Shown in pieces: positions 28,034 to 37,779 of a DNA stretch of 64,000 bases; the stretch's first letter is position 1; each line of letters starts with the position of its first letter. Position numbers and translations under genes: made by a program. The DNA comes from Methanobrevibacter boviskoreani JH1 (GTDB lineage: Archaea > Methanobacteriota > Methanobacteria > Methanobacteriales > Methanobacteriaceae). A model generated the notes under the pieces. It ran no database searches. It saw only the letters and a list, made by a program, of their open reading frames with translations, and had not been told where the DNA came from. The stretch is taken from the NCBI RefSeq assembly GCF_000320505.1, contig NZ_BAGX02000020.1, forward strand, positions 166,573-230,572. Direction: 5' to 3'.

Positions 28034-28173
28034 TTACACACCTCTAAAAATAGGAAAAATGAAAAACTATTAAATTTTTAATATAAAGCTTATCAAATAC
28101 TTATTTATAATTTTTTTATAATATAAATATATTTAAAATTAATTACTATTTATATATTTCATATTAAAAAATA

Positions 28174-29184
28174 TTATTCTTTGTAACGTTCATCAAATAA
28201 TATCTCATCTAATTGATAGTCTTCCCATTTTCTTTTATCTGTAACAATTTCCAATTCCTGAGGAGTGATTACCGGTTTTTTATACATTGCAGAGTCATCA
28301 ATTGCTATTCTAGGACATGCAGTTACTACAAATCCACCTAGATCCATATAGGGTAAAAGAATTTCAGGACTAATCATATCTACAAGAATAATGTAAGCCT
28401 CCATTCCTTCATCCTCAAGGCTTTTCTTTATTTCTTTGGCCAAAGCCATTCTATATTGACCTTCTTTAGTAGATACTAAAATACCCCATTTGTTTACGGC
28501 TTTTGCTTTAGTTATTCTTGCAAATCTGATTCTTAGAATCCTATCTGCATAATCGGAAATTTCCCTAACCTCACCAGTATAAGGATCAGCTGCAATAACT
28601 GGAGCCTTTGTAAACAGATGAATACCTACAGGATGAAAATTACCAGTACCTATAAAAAGATAGACCTCTGCATCGAGATTTTTAATGGATGAAAAATTAC
28701 AGCCTAGAACTTGGCCCTTTGTAGTGCCTCTAGAGGAGGAACCTACCACCACCTCTTTACCGTTATCCTCCAAATAATCACTGATTTCATTAATCAAATG
28801 AAGATGTTGAGTTGTAGTTGCAAGTGCTATTTTACTAGAATCATCCAATAACTCTAATGTTTTATCCAAAACCTTTTTAATTTTAACGTTAGAATAAGCC
28901 TCAATGAACATTACAGGAACCTTATATCTTAAAGGCAATGGTGTATGAGCATAGTGAACAATCATATCCACCATACCTTCCATCTTTTTATCACAGACAT
29001 CACATGATCCAAAACAAGGATCACCTGATATGATGACTGTCGCATCTGTTTCTTCCTCAATTCTTTTTGCAATGGAGGTAGCCTGTGTTTTCAAACCTTC
29101 TGGAAATTGTAAACCAATCGTTTTATAATCCTTTTTATTAATATGATTGATTACCTTATCCACATTCATATTATACAATGACAT
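28174..29184 (-). CDS. dph2: Diphthamide biosynthesis enzyme Dph2
   Basis: A 336-residue radical-SAM-like enzyme that transfers the aminocarboxypropyl group of SAM to a His of elongation factor 2. The three cluster cysteines sit in [21 protein letters not shown] and [11 protein letters not shown], as in archaeal Dph2. The frame opens at TTG 29193, but the ATG at 29184 ([11 protein letters not shown]) is the more likely start. It lies 60 bases after the phosphoribosyltransferase gene. Confidence 0.95.
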   Translation of the reverse strand: MSLYNMNVDKVINHINKKDYKTIGLQFPEGLKTQATSIAKRIEEETDATVIISGDPCFGSCDVCDKKMEGMVDMIVHYAHTPLPLRYKVPVMFIEAYSNVKIKKVLDKTLELLDDSSKIALATTTQHLHLINEISDYLEDNGKEVVVGSSSRGTTKGQVLGCNFSSIKNLDAEVYLFIGTGNFHPVGIHLFTKAPVIAADPYTGEVREISDYADRILRIRFARITKAKAVNKWGILVSTKEGQYRMALAKEIKKSLEDEGMEAYIILVDMISPEILLPYMDLGGFVVTACPRIAIDDSAMYKKPVITPQELEIVTDKRKWEDYQLDEILFDERYKE

Positions 29185-29244
29185 AAAAATCAAGAAAATT
29201 GTAATTTAAAAAAAAAGATAATTGAATTTAAATAGTCTTTAGGA

Positions 29245-29820
29245 TTAGTAATCCTCTCCAACCACGCCGTCGACAACCACTTTATCGTTTTCAATATGTA
29301 TCTTTACAACGGTATTAACTTTACAGCCTGTTTCCCTTTCTACAATCTTCTTACCTTCACCCTTTTCCAAAACGGCAATAATGGTAACAAGATCCACACC
29401 TATTTCCTTAAGGGCCTCGATAGTATTGATTAATGTTCCGCCAGTACTTACAACATCATCAATCAATAGAATCCTATCACCCTTATGTAGATCATTTACA
29501 TATAAAGTTGATTCGCCATATCCTGTTTTTTTATGTATGGTTTTTTCTCCATCAAGACCATATTTTCTTTTTCTAATAATGACAAAAGGAATATCTGTTT
29601 CTAAAGATAAAGCAGTAGCCAAATGAATACCCATAGCTTCGATAGCTACAATTTTATCCACATCAATATTAAAGTTCTTAACAATAAGTTTTGAGATTTC
29701 CTTTAAAACCTCAGGTTTCATTGTTGGAACACCATCACTAATTGGGTGAACAAAATAATCGTAATTTCCTTTTTTAACAATAGGTGCATTTACTAATGAT
29801 TCTTTTAATTCTTCAAGCAT
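29245..29820 (-). CDS. hpt: Hypoxanthine/guanine phosphoribosyltransferase, archaeal type
   Basis: A 191-residue purine salvage enzyme joining hypoxanthine or guanine to PRPP. The PRPP-binding loop is ILLIDDVVSTGGTL. The N-terminal FVHPISDGVPTMKPEVL is typical of the archaeal Hpt group, which resembles adenine phosphoribosyltransferase in fold. GAGGAAAAT precedes the ATG. It is divergent from srp54 across about 275 bases. Confidence 0.93.
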   Translation of the reverse strand: MLEELKESLVNAPIVKKGNYDYFVHPISDGVPTMKPEVLKEISKLIVKNFNIDVDKIVAIEAMGIHLATALSLETDIPFVIIRKRKYGLDGEKTIHKKTGYGESTLYVNDLHKGDRILLIDDVVSTGGTLINTIEALKEIGVDLVTIIAVLEKGEGKKIVERETGCKVNTVVKIHIENDKVVVDGVVGEDY

Positions 29821-30094
29821 AATTTTCCTCTTTAATTTAAATTAAAAAATATAATTTTAAAAATTGTTTTAAAAGATAGTTAATTAAAATAAAATTTACA
29901 AAAAAAATTTATAAACTATTAATTAAAATTATAGTTTTATATATTTACTTAATAAAATATAATATTGCTTACTATATTATTAATATTTAATATATTTTAA
30001 AATTTTACAAAAACCAATATTTTAAATCTATTTAATAATTGTCAAAACAATTACAAACACAATTCAATTAAAAATTTAAAGGCTGTTGATAGAT

Positions 30095-31435
30095 ATGTTA
30101 GGAAATTTAGGAGAGAGCCTAAGTAACAGTATAAAAAAATTAGCAGGAATGTCTGTTATTGATAAAAAAACCGTTAAAGAAGTTGTAAAAGATATACAAC
30201 GTGCATTAATTCAATCTGATGTTAACGTTAAATTGGTTTTTAAATTATCAAAGAGAATTGAAGACAGAGCTTTAAACGAAAAGCCTCCTAAAGGAATAAC
30301 TGCAAGAGAATATGTCATTACAATTATTTATGAGGAAATGGTTAATTTATTAGGTGGTTCAGAACCAGCAAAACTAGAAATTACTGAAAAACCTTTTAAG
30401 ATTCTATTTCTTGGATTACAAGGTAGTGGTAAAACTACCACCATCGGTAAACTATGTAAATATCTGATTAAAAAAGGATATAACCCTGCTGTTGTATGTA
30501 CAGATACATGGAGACCAGCGGCATATGAACAATTAAGACAATTGACTGATGAATTAGATATTTCCTTATACGGAGATCCTGAAAACAAGGATGCTCTTGA
30601 TTTAGCTAAAAAAGGTCTTGAAAAATTTAAAAACCAGAGAATCATAATATTCGATACAGCAGGTAGACATAAACAGGAATCCGATCTAATCGAGGAAATG
30701 AACAAATTGGACAATGTTATTAATCCAAGTGAATCCATACTTGTAGTAGACGGAACTATTGGACAGATTGCAGGAGAACAGGCAAAGGCATTTTCCGAGG
30801 CTACCGATATTGGTTCCATAATCATCTCAAAATTAGACGGTTCAGGTAAAGGGGGAGGAGCACTGTCTGCAGTAGCGGAAACCGGTGCACCTATTAAATT
30901 CATAGGTACCGGTGAGAAGATTGATGATTTCGAAGTCTTTGATCCGGAAAGGTTTATCTCAAGATTACTTGGTATGGGAGATATTCAGTCACTTGTTGAA
31001 AGGGCAGAGGAAAACATCGATGAGGATGTCGCTCAAAAAACCATGAACAATATGATGAGTGGTAAGTTTACACTTGTTGACATGAGGAATCAATTCGATA
31101 TGATGAATAAGATGGGGCCAATGCAACAGGTTATGAGCATGATACCTGGACTTGGAAATAAAGTGCCTAAGGAATTTACAAAGATGACCGAGGACAAGAT
31201 TGAAACATTTAAAATAATCATGTCCTCAATGACTCAGGAGGAGATGGAAAATCCTAAGATGATAAAACAGTCAAGGGCAAGAAGAATTGCAAGAGGTTCC
31301 GGTGTTGAGGAAAAAGACATTAAGGAACTTTTGAAATACTATAACAATAGTAAAAGAGCAATGAAAGGTATTGGTAAACGTGGAGGATTTGGTGGCGGAA
31401 ATATTAACCGTATCATGAACCAAATGAGAAGATAA
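30095..31435 (+). CDS. srp54: Signal recognition particle GTPase SRP54
   Basis: A 446-residue protein that binds 7S RNA and signal sequences and hands ribosomes to FtsY. The N domain is followed by the GTPase motifs [27 protein letters not shown] and [10 protein letters not shown]. The methionine-rich M domain ([14 protein letters not shown]...[13 protein letters not shown]) closes the protein. TTG at 30086 opens the frame, but the ATG at 30095 gives [10 protein letters not shown], the usual start. The 3' half has more AGG and GAG codons than the 5' half, and that trend continues into pus10. Confidence 0.97.
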   Translation: MLGNLGESLSNSIKKLAGMSVIDKKTVKEVVKDIQRALIQSDVNVKLVFKLSKRIEDRALNEKPPKGITAREYVITIIYEEMVNLLGGSEPAKLEITEKPFKILFLGLQGSGKTTTIGKLCKYLIKKGYNPAVVCTDTWRPAAYEQLRQLTDELDISLYGDPENKDALDLAKKGLEKFKNQRIIIFDTAGRHKQESDLIEEMNKLDNVINPSESILVVDGTIGQIAGEQAKAFSEATDIGSIIISKLDGSGKGGGALSAVAETGAPIKFIGTGEKIDDFEVFDPERFISRLLGMGDIQSLVERAEENIDEDVAQKTMNNMMSGKFTLVDMRNQFDMMNKMGPMQQVMSMIPGLGNKVPKEFTKMTEDKIETFKIIMSSMTQEEMENPKMIKQSRARRIARGSGVEEKDIKELLKYYNNSKRAMKGIGKRGGFGGGNINRIMNQMRR

Positions 31436-31487
31436 TCCCCAGTTAAAATTTAAATTTTTTTATTTATTAACCTTAACAGTCGATAGT

Positions 31488-32717
31488 ATGGAAGATGAAA
31501 CATTAGATATTGCAAGAAGATTGATAGAACTTAGTGATAACAAGATATGTAATCACTGTCTAGGACGTAAGTTTTCAGATAAGATTGAAGGAAAGGACAA
31601 TGAGGAGAGAGGTCTTAAAATAAGAAAGGAACTTTCTTTTGATAATCCTAAAAACAATGACATATGTCCAATATGCCAGAACACATTTGAAAAGATTAAT
31701 GAGGAACTATTCAATAAGATACAGGATAAAATTGATTCAATAGGCCTTGAATTTGACAATTATTTAGTAGGTTCTAAGATTCCTAAAGAGATTCTAAATA
31801 AGGACGATGAAATCTCAGAAAGATATGACTTTAAGGTTGAGAATATAAAGAAGGAAGTCAATAGAATAATCGGGAAAGAAATTGGTTTAATCTACAATAA
31901 AGATGCCGAATTCAAACATAATGACATTACCATTGAAATCAACTTTAAAAAAGACAATCTAAGTGTCTATATCCAAATAAATCCAATCTTTATAGAGGGA
32001 ACCTATAATAAATATAAAAGGGGCATTCCCCAGACCAAATGGTTATGCAGAAAGTGCCATGGAAAGGGATGTGAATACTGTAATTATCAAGGTAAAATGT
32101 ATCCGGAATCCGTTGAGGAATTGCTATCAGATGTCTTACTTGAAAAGACCAAGGGAAGATCCTGTAAATTCCATGGTGCAGGTAGAGAGGACATTGATGT
32201 TTTAATGTTAGGTGACGGAAGACCATTTGTTATTGAGGTTGTGGAACCTAAGATTAGAAACATAGACCTTAGAGAACTGGAAGATGAGGCAAATAGACAT
32301 GCTGCAGGTAAAACAAAATACAACAATTTAAAGTATTCAAAGAGAAACAGGAAAGCAGAGATAAAGCTTTCCTCACCAGATGCATATAAGGCATATGAGG
32401 CAATTGTTGACTGTGATGATGAAATCGATGAAGGGGAACTTGAGATTTTAAAAACATTAGATTTGATTAAGCAGCAAACCCCTCAGAGAGTGTTAAGAAG
32501 ACGTGCCGATAAAGTTAGAGAAAAGAGAGTTTTAGGTGTTGAAACTGAAATAATAGGCCCAAAATCATTTAAAATGAAAGTTAAAACCCAAGGGGGATTA
32601 TATATTAAGGAACTTATCTCATCAGATGATGGAAGAAGTAATCCAAGTGTTACCAGTCTTTTAAATAAGCAGTGTGTCTGTAGGCAACTAGATGTTATTG
32701 AGGTAAGTAAAAAATAG
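31488..32717 (+). CDS. pus10: tRNA pseudouridine synthase Pus10
   Basis: A 409-residue enzyme making pseudouridine at positions 54 and 55 of archaeal tRNAs. The N-terminal zinc finger is CNHCLGRKF...CPICQ, with a second CRKCHGKGCEYC near residue 185. A THUMP-like domain lies between. The catalytic Asp is in GAGREDIDVLMLGDGRPF, followed by GGLYIKELISSDDGRSNPS. It starts 52 bases after srp54 and is probably in the same operon. Confidence 0.94.
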   Translation: MEDETLDIARRLIELSDNKICNHCLGRKFSDKIEGKDNEERGLKIRKELSFDNPKNNDICPICQNTFEKINEELFNKIQDKIDSIGLEFDNYLVGSKIPKEILNKDDEISERYDFKVENIKKEVNRIIGKEIGLIYNKDAEFKHNDITIEINFKKDNLSVYIQINPIFIEGTYNKYKRGIPQTKWLCRKCHGKGCEYCNYQGKMYPESVEELLSDVLLEKTKGRSCKFHGAGREDIDVLMLGDGRPFVIEVVEPKIRNIDLRELEDEANRHAAGKTKYNNLKYSKRNRKAEIKLSSPDAYKAYEAIVDCDDEIDEGELEILKTLDLIKQQTPQRVLRRRADKVREKRVLGVETEIIGPKSFKMKVKTQGGLYIKELISSDDGRSNPSVTSLLNKQCVCRQLDVIEVSKK

Positions 32718-33169
32718 TAGGTGAGGAAATCCCCTAATTCCATTTAACTATAAAAAAAATATATTAAAATATTATTATAGATTAAAAAATTAAACAAGAC
32801 CGATAGGCTTTATTTTAAGAAAACAAAAATTTAAGAGGATTTTAGAAGATTTATAAAAAAATTAAAAAATTTCAAGAATCCTATTTTTATAGAAAAAATA
32901 GCCGAAAAACTAAAAGTATATTAATAACTTTGTAGTAATAGATTAACATTATTAATTTTATGGAAAAAATTTTCAAAATTATTAAATCATTATTTTATAA
33001 AAATTTATGAAATTTATCCATTTTATATATTAAATACTAAAAAACTATGTTTTTATTATAAAATTGATTTATCCTAATGATTTAATCTAAAAATTAATAT
33101 TATATATTTTTAAGTTAATAGGCTAATCAATATAATTTTTTATTAGAATAATTATTCGAGGTTATAAAA
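32718..33169. other. AT-rich intergenic region before the rpl21e operon
   Basis: No gene is seen. The last 150 bases should contain the rpl21e promoter; TTAATATTATATATTTTTAAG near 33095-33115 is a candidate TATA area. The rest shows no structure. Confidence 0.45.
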
Positions 33170-33460
33170 ATGCAAAGATCAAGAGGATTTAAAAGTAGAT
33201 CAAGAAATAAATTAACCAAAAAACCACGTGTTGGTCGTTCTAACCCTATTACTAAAAAACTTCAAACTTTCAATGAAGGAGATTTAGTACATATCATTAT
33301 TGACCCAAGTATCCACAGAGGACAACCACACTCCAGATTCCATGGTAAAACTGCTAAAGTTATTGGAAAAAGAGGTAGTGCTTATTTACTTGGATTAAAA
33401 GATGGTAACAAATACAAAGAATTAATTGTAAGACCAGACCACTTAAAATTACAAGAGTGA
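33170..33460 (+). CDS. rpl21e: 50S ribosomal protein L21e
   Basis: A 96-residue ribosomal protein: [18 protein letters not shown] at the start, then [23 protein letters not shown], then [23 protein letters not shown] lies before the ATG. It is first in the conserved order rpl21e-rpoF-DUF655-ksgA. Confidence 0.97.
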   Translation: MQRSRGFKSRSRNKLTKKPRVGRSNPITKKLQTFNEGDLVHIIIDPSIHRGQPHSRFHGKTAKVIGKRGSAYLLGLKDGNKYKELIVRPDHLKLQE

Positions 33461-33465
33461 ATACA

Positions 33466-33798
33466 ATGATAGGTAAAAATACAGTGAATAGAGAACCTAT
33501 ACCTGCAGCTAAAGTAAAAAGTATTCTTGAGAAATTTGGTGAAAATCATGACCTTAGTTATGAACAAAATGTTACATTAAACCATGTTAGTACTTTTAGC
33601 CAATTATCTGAAGAGGATACCGACAAATTAGTAGCTGAACTTGAAGGAAAAGTTAAAAGGAAATATGCAGTTCGTATAGCTGATTTATTACCTCAAGATT
33701 TAGATGATATGAGATTAATTTTTGCTAAAGAAAGAATTTCATTATCTAAAGAAGATATGGAAGAAATTCTTGAAATAGTTGAAAAATACACATTATAA
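33466..33798 (+). CDS. rpoF: DNA-directed RNA polymerase subunit F (Rpb4-like)
   Basis: A 110-residue subunit forming the RpoE/F stalk of RNA polymerase, related to Rpb4. EPIPAAKVKSILEKFG, RIADLLPQDLDDMRLIFAKER and a C-terminal helix match the family. The frame could begin at GTG 33457, inside the rpl21e stop region, but the ATG at 33466 follows GAGTGA with 5-base spacing and is preferred. Confidence 0.94.
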   Translation: MIGKNTVNREPIPAAKVKSILEKFGENHDLSYEQNVTLNHVSTFSQLSEEDTDKLVAELEGKVKRKYAVRIADLLPQDLDDMRLIFAKERISLSKEDMEEILEIVEKYTL

Positions 33799-33820
33799 TT
33801 CAATAATCCAAGTGTATTTA

Positions 33821-33860
33821 TAGTCTAAATAAGATTTAGACTACTTTAATTTTATATCTT
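33821..33860 (+). terminator. Hairpin terminator candidate after rpoF
   Basis: A perfect 10-bp stem, TAGTCTAAAT (33821-33830) and ATTTAGACTA (33834-33843), has a 3-base loop and is followed by CTTTAATTTTATATCTTT. It probably ends an rpl21e-rpoF transcript. Confidence 0.65.
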
Positions 33861-34137
33861 TAAAAAAATTATGGCTTTTAATTTAAGTACTTTAAATATC
33901 TTTTTTTTCTAATTTTAATAAAGTTTAATTTTAACAGAATCCTTAATTTACAACTATTTTTATTCATTAACTATTTTTTCATAGATAATTTTTTCATAAT
34001 CTAGAAAAATATCTAAAAGTATTTTAATAATAAAATTATTATAGATTAAAAAATAGATTATAATTCACTTATAGATTATATTTCCAGGTTTATAACAATT
34101 TTATAATTATAATTAAATGACTTAGTGAAGTGATTAG
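33861..34137. other. AT-rich gap between rpoF and DUF655
   Basis: No gene is seen. In many archaea rpoF and DUF655 are tightly linked. Here a terminator and some 280 AT-rich bases separate them, so DUF655-ksgA probably has its own promoter. The repeated ATTATAGATTAAAAAA segment near 34040 resembles sequence at 32775. Confidence 0.4.
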
Positions 34138-34809
34138 ATGGCAGATAAAACACAAAATAAAAACAAACACTTATTTGTTAAAGAGGAAAATGCTATTATA
34201 CTAGATTATCTAAGTTTAGGTTACACAAACAAAGATCAAACTAGATATAAAAGAAAACCAATCGCACAGGCAATAGGAACCGAAAAATTCACTTTACTTG
34301 AATTAATCCCCAAAGAGAATGTAGACATTGAAATACATGAAAAGGTATACATTGGCCCTGGTAAGAGAGATAAGATTAAAACCGTCAAACAACTTAAATA
34401 TGAAAACTTAACCCCCACAAGCCGTATAGAACTTGAATATGTTGTCAAGGAAATTGTCGAGGAAAATGAGGAAAAATACATTGAATTCTTTAACACAACA
34501 GGATCACTTAGTACAAGACTCCATAAACTGGAATTGATTCCTGGAATAGGTAAGAAAATGATGTGGTCCATTCTTGATGCCAGAAAAGAAAAACCATTTG
34601 AAAGTTATGAGGATTTAAAAAACAGAGTCCCGTCACTACCTGATCCGGTTACTATGATATCTAATAGAATCCTTCAAGAGCTGGACAACACTACTGTAAA
34701 AAAAGGTAAAAAGAAATATTACCTGTTTACCCAAATTCCAAATGAAAGGATGAAGGAGTATTATAGAGAACAGAAAAGAAAAAACAAAAGGTACCATAGA
34801 AGAAGGTAG
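34138..34809 (+). CDS. DUF655 helix-hairpin-helix RNA/DNA-binding protein
   Basis: A 223-residue member of the archaeal DUF655 family. The first half has small beta structure (AIILDYLSLGYTNKDQTRYK). The second half carries a helix-hairpin-helix element (LHKLELIPGIGKKMMWSIL). The C-terminus is very basic (REQKRKNKRYHRRR). It sits between rpoF and ksgA, as in most euryarchaea, which suggests a role in ribosome or RNA metabolism. No reaction is known to me. GTGAT precedes the ATG. Confidence 0.88.
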   Translation: MADKTQNKNKHLFVKEENAIILDYLSLGYTNKDQTRYKRKPIAQAIGTEKFTLLELIPKENVDIEIHEKVYIGPGKRDKIKTVKQLKYENLTPTSRIELEYVVKEIVEENEEKYIEFFNTTGSLSTRLHKLELIPGIGKKMMWSILDARKEKPFESYEDLKNRVPSLPDPVTMISNRILQELDNTTVKKGKKKYYLFTQIPNERMKEYYREQKRKNKRYHRRR

Positions 34810-34841
34810 AACAGATTCTTAAATATAAAGTTGGTGATGAA

Positions 34842-35705
34842 TTGAGTAAAGGTTACTCACTTTCTGCTGAGACTAAAAGTGTTCTAAATAAATATAATAT
34901 TAGATTAAACCATAAACTGGGACAGAACTTTTTAATCGATGCAAATAAAAGAAATCAGATAATAGAATATGGAAATATATCCCCGGATGAGACAATACTT
35001 GAAATTGGACCGGGCATAGGAACTTTAAGTCTGGAAATAGCTAAAAAAGCAAAGAGATTGATCTGTATAGAACAGGATAGAAAAGTTGCAGATATTCTAC
35101 AAAAAAGGACCATGGAAGAGTCAATTGACAATATTGAAATTATCAATGAAGACGCCCTTAAGGTAGATTTTCCAAAATTTGATAAGATCATATCCAATTT
35201 GCCCTATCAGATATCATCTCCAATAACATTTAAACTGTTAGAATATCCTTTCAAATCAGGAATATTGATGTATCAGAAGGAATTTGCAGACCGTATGACT
35301 GCAAATGTAGGAAGTAAAAATTATTCAAGACTATCTGCAATGTTATATTTTAAGGTAGATATGGAATTTCTAATGAATGTTCCTTCAGAATGCTTTATGC
35401 CTAAACCTAAAATAGACTCCTCTGTTGTTAGACTAACTCCTAATGACAGATTTAAAGAAGATGGGAAACTCTTTAGAAATTATTCAAGGATATGTAAAGC
35501 ATTATTTCAGCATAAAAACAAGAAAGCAGAAAACTCTTTAATTAATTCTAGACATGAAATAGGTTACTCAGATAAAAAAGAGCTAAAAAACAATTTGAAG
35601 TCTATTGAATCTGAAAGACTAGAAGATTTACTTGAAAAAAGAGTAATTAATCTGAGTCCTGAGGATATTCTAGATTTAACCAAGGAATTAGAAGACATTC
35701 TATAA
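34842..35705 (+). CDS. ksgA: 16S rRNA dimethyladenosine transferase KsgA/Dim1
   Basis: A 287-residue SAM-dependent enzyme dimethylating two adjacent adenines near the 3' end of 16S rRNA. LGQNFLID, ILEIGPGIGTLSLEIA (SAM loop), CIEQDRK and the target-adenine motif SNLPYQISSP are clear. It starts at TTG, with GGTGATG immediately upstream. It follows DUF655 by 32 bases. Confidence 0.96.
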   Translation: MSKGYSLSAETKSVLNKYNIRLNHKLGQNFLIDANKRNQIIEYGNISPDETILEIGPGIGTLSLEIAKKAKRLICIEQDRKVADILQKRTMEESIDNIEIINEDALKVDFPKFDKIISNLPYQISSPITFKLLEYPFKSGILMYQKEFADRMTANVGSKNYSRLSAMLYFKVDMEFLMNVPSECFMPKPKIDSSVVRLTPNDRFKEDGKLFRNYSRICKALFQHKNKKAENSLINSRHEIGYSDKKELKNNLKSIESERLEDLLEKRVINLSPEDILDLTKELEDIL

Positions 35706-35861
35706 TCACAATATAATTCCTATATGGACGGAATCTGCCAAAATCCGATTTCTTAATAAAACATTACCCAAAACAAGAACCATTCATTTAATGTTTTTTA
35801 TGTAATAGTTCTTATGTTTTCGGCAAACATATTAAAAATAGAAAATAAATCAAGTGGTTAA

Positions 35862-36455
35862 ATGAAAACAGAAGATTTTCAAATAAAAACAAGCGATCTG
35901 GTCTACATTCCAGCAGAGGATACTTTCCTTTTAGCGGACAATCTTGAAATTGATAAGAATGATACCGTATTGGAGATTGGAACCGGAACTGGAACTGTTG
36001 CCATGTATGCATCCAAACTAACAGATAATCAGATCACAGTCACAGACATTAATTTAGACGCCCTAAGCTTAGCTGAGGAGAATTTTGAAATAAACAATAT
36101 TGATAACATTGAAACTGTTTTCGGTAATCTGTTTGAGCCATTGAAAAATAGAAAGTTTGATGTAATTTTATTTAATACTCCATATCTACCAACCGAAGAA
36201 AATGATATTATCGATGATGATTTAAATTATGCATTCGACGGTGGAGCAGATGGAAGAAAAGTTATTGACCCATTCTTATATGAAGTGAAAAATCATTTAA
36301 ATGATAATGGAAAGGTTCAGCTAATACAGTCATCATTATCAAACATTCCAAAAACCTTAGACATTCTTGAAAAAGAAGGTTTTAAATGTGAGATAACAGC
36401 TAGTGAACATTTCTTCTTTGAAGAGGTTGCTTTAATCACAGGTTATTTAATTTAA
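35862..36455 (+). CDS. HemK2/Mtq2-like N5-glutamine methyltransferase
   Basis: A 197-residue class I methyltransferase of the HemK2 group, which modifies the GGQ glutamine of release factor aRF1 together with Trm112. It has VLEIGTGTGTVAMYA (SAM loop), VTDINLDAL, and the catalytic motif as FNTPYLP where NPPY is usual in the wider family. The short length, without a separate N-terminal domain, also fits archaeal HemK2. It lies 156 bases after ksgA. Confidence 0.87.
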   Translation: MKTEDFQIKTSDLVYIPAEDTFLLADNLEIDKNDTVLEIGTGTGTVAMYASKLTDNQITVTDINLDALSLAEENFEINNIDNIETVFGNLFEPLKNRKFDVILFNTPYLPTEENDIIDDDLNYAFDGGADGRKVIDPFLYEVKNHLNDNGKVQLIQSSLSNIPKTLDILEKEGFKCEITASEHFFFEEVALITGYLI

Positions 36456-36572
36456 ACAATAAAAATAGATTTAAAAAAATATGTTTAGATTAGAATCTTA
36501 GAAAATAGCCATAACATAAAATGACTAAAAGAAAATAGATAATAAAAAAAATTCTAGAATTAAAAAAAATAA

Positions 36573-37775
36573 TTACTGTTTTTTAAGTCTGTTTTTAAAC
36601 TTTCTAATTGGAGCCGTCATCTTCCAACTATTGGAGGACAATAACTCTTCTAGTTTACCTGTCCTCTCATTAACCAAATTAGGAATAGCTTTATTAATCA
36701 GACTTTTACTTACACAAACCATGTCCTCTTCTTTTGAATTATTCTCAACAAATTCAGAGTATTTATCTAGAATTTTATCTGGAATGGAACCATTTAAACT
36801 AGAATTAATTAAGCTCTCTTCAATATTATCTATAGAGTTTTCATAACTATAGAAATCATACATATCTGCAAGGGATAAACGAAGGCATACTATCTCTTCT
36901 AAATGGTTATTAAAAAGTTCAGGATTATCCTTTTCAAATACCTCATGGACAGCTTTAAACAAGTCTTTATCATGTATATTATCTTCTAATGATAAAAATA
37001 TGAAAAGGGATTCGGCATATTTTATTAAGGAATCGTTGAATTTACCATCACCATCAAGTATTTTAAAACATTGATAATAATGCATCATATAATCATGTTT
37101 TTTCTCGTAATTATTAATCCTTTTATTTGGTCCTCCTGCAGCTTCAAAACTATAACCATATAAATTAACAGGTACCGTAACAATATAATCAATTTTAGTT
37201 AATATATGGGCAAGAAATACAGGATCTTGACCTCTTTTTAAATCTGGAAAACGAATATCATATCTATCTAAAAAGTCTTTTCTATAGATATTCTTGTAAA
37301 AAGCCCATGGAATACCATATTCCTCTGGACGAATCTTTTCAATCTTGGAGCAATATGCATAGTTATCATCAACATAATTAAAGTTCTTTAAAAGTTTACC
37401 ATGGTTATCAACTCTTAATAGATTTCCTGCAACCATGTCTGCATCATATTCTATACCTGCATTATACATTTTCTCTAATGCGTCTTTATCAATGAAGATA
37501 TCATCTGCATCTAAAAAAGCGATATATTCTCCCTGGGCTTTACTGATTCCGTAATTTCTGGCTTTACCGGAACCTTGATTATCCTGACTAAATATTTTTA
37601 TAAAATCATATTTATCTGATAGTTTCTTCAATTCTTCCAGGGAATTATCACTAGAACCATCATCAACACATATTAGCTCAAAGTCATCAAGTGTTTGTTT
37701 AGATAGATTTTTACATGATCTTTCTAGAAAATCCTCACCATTATAAACAGGCATAATAACTGAGATTTTAACCAT
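36573..37775 (-). CDS. Family 2 glycosyltransferase
   Basis: A 400-residue GT-A enzyme. The N-terminal catalytic domain has VSVIMPVYNGE-like ISVIMPVYNGEDFL, CVDDGSSDNS, DNQGSGKARN and the metal-binding AFLDADD. The C-terminal half is helical and ends LEELLSSNSWKMTAPIRKFK. It is a close paralogue of the next gene (37780-38964), four bases away. The acceptor and sugar are unknown. Cell-wall pseudomurein, surface glycans and glycoproteins are possible. No membrane helix is evident. Confidence 0.88.
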   Translation of the reverse strand: MVKISVIMPVYNGEDFLERSCKNLSKQTLDDFELICVDDGSSDNSLEELKKLSDKYDFIKIFSQDNQGSGKARNYGISKAQGEYIAFLDADDIFIDKDALEKMYNAGIEYDADMVAGNLLRVDNHGKLLKNFNYVDDNYAYCSKIEKIRPEEYGIPWAFYKNIYRKDFLDRYDIRFPDLKRGQDPVFLAHILTKIDYIVTVPVNLYGYSFEAAGGPNKRINNYEKKHDYMMHYYQCFKILDGDGKFNDSLIKYAESLFIFLSLEDNIHDKDLFKAVHEVFEKDNPELFNNHLEEIVCLRLSLADMYDFYSYENSIDNIEESLINSSLNGSIPDKILDKYSEFVENNSKEEDMVCVSKSLINKAIPNLVNERTGKLEELLSSNSWKMTAPIRKFKNRLKKQ

Positions 37776-37779
37776 TATA

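Noticed and set aside
31990-32743. Several antisense frames within pus10
   Set aside because: They overlap a clear, full-length gene and have no protein-like features of their own.
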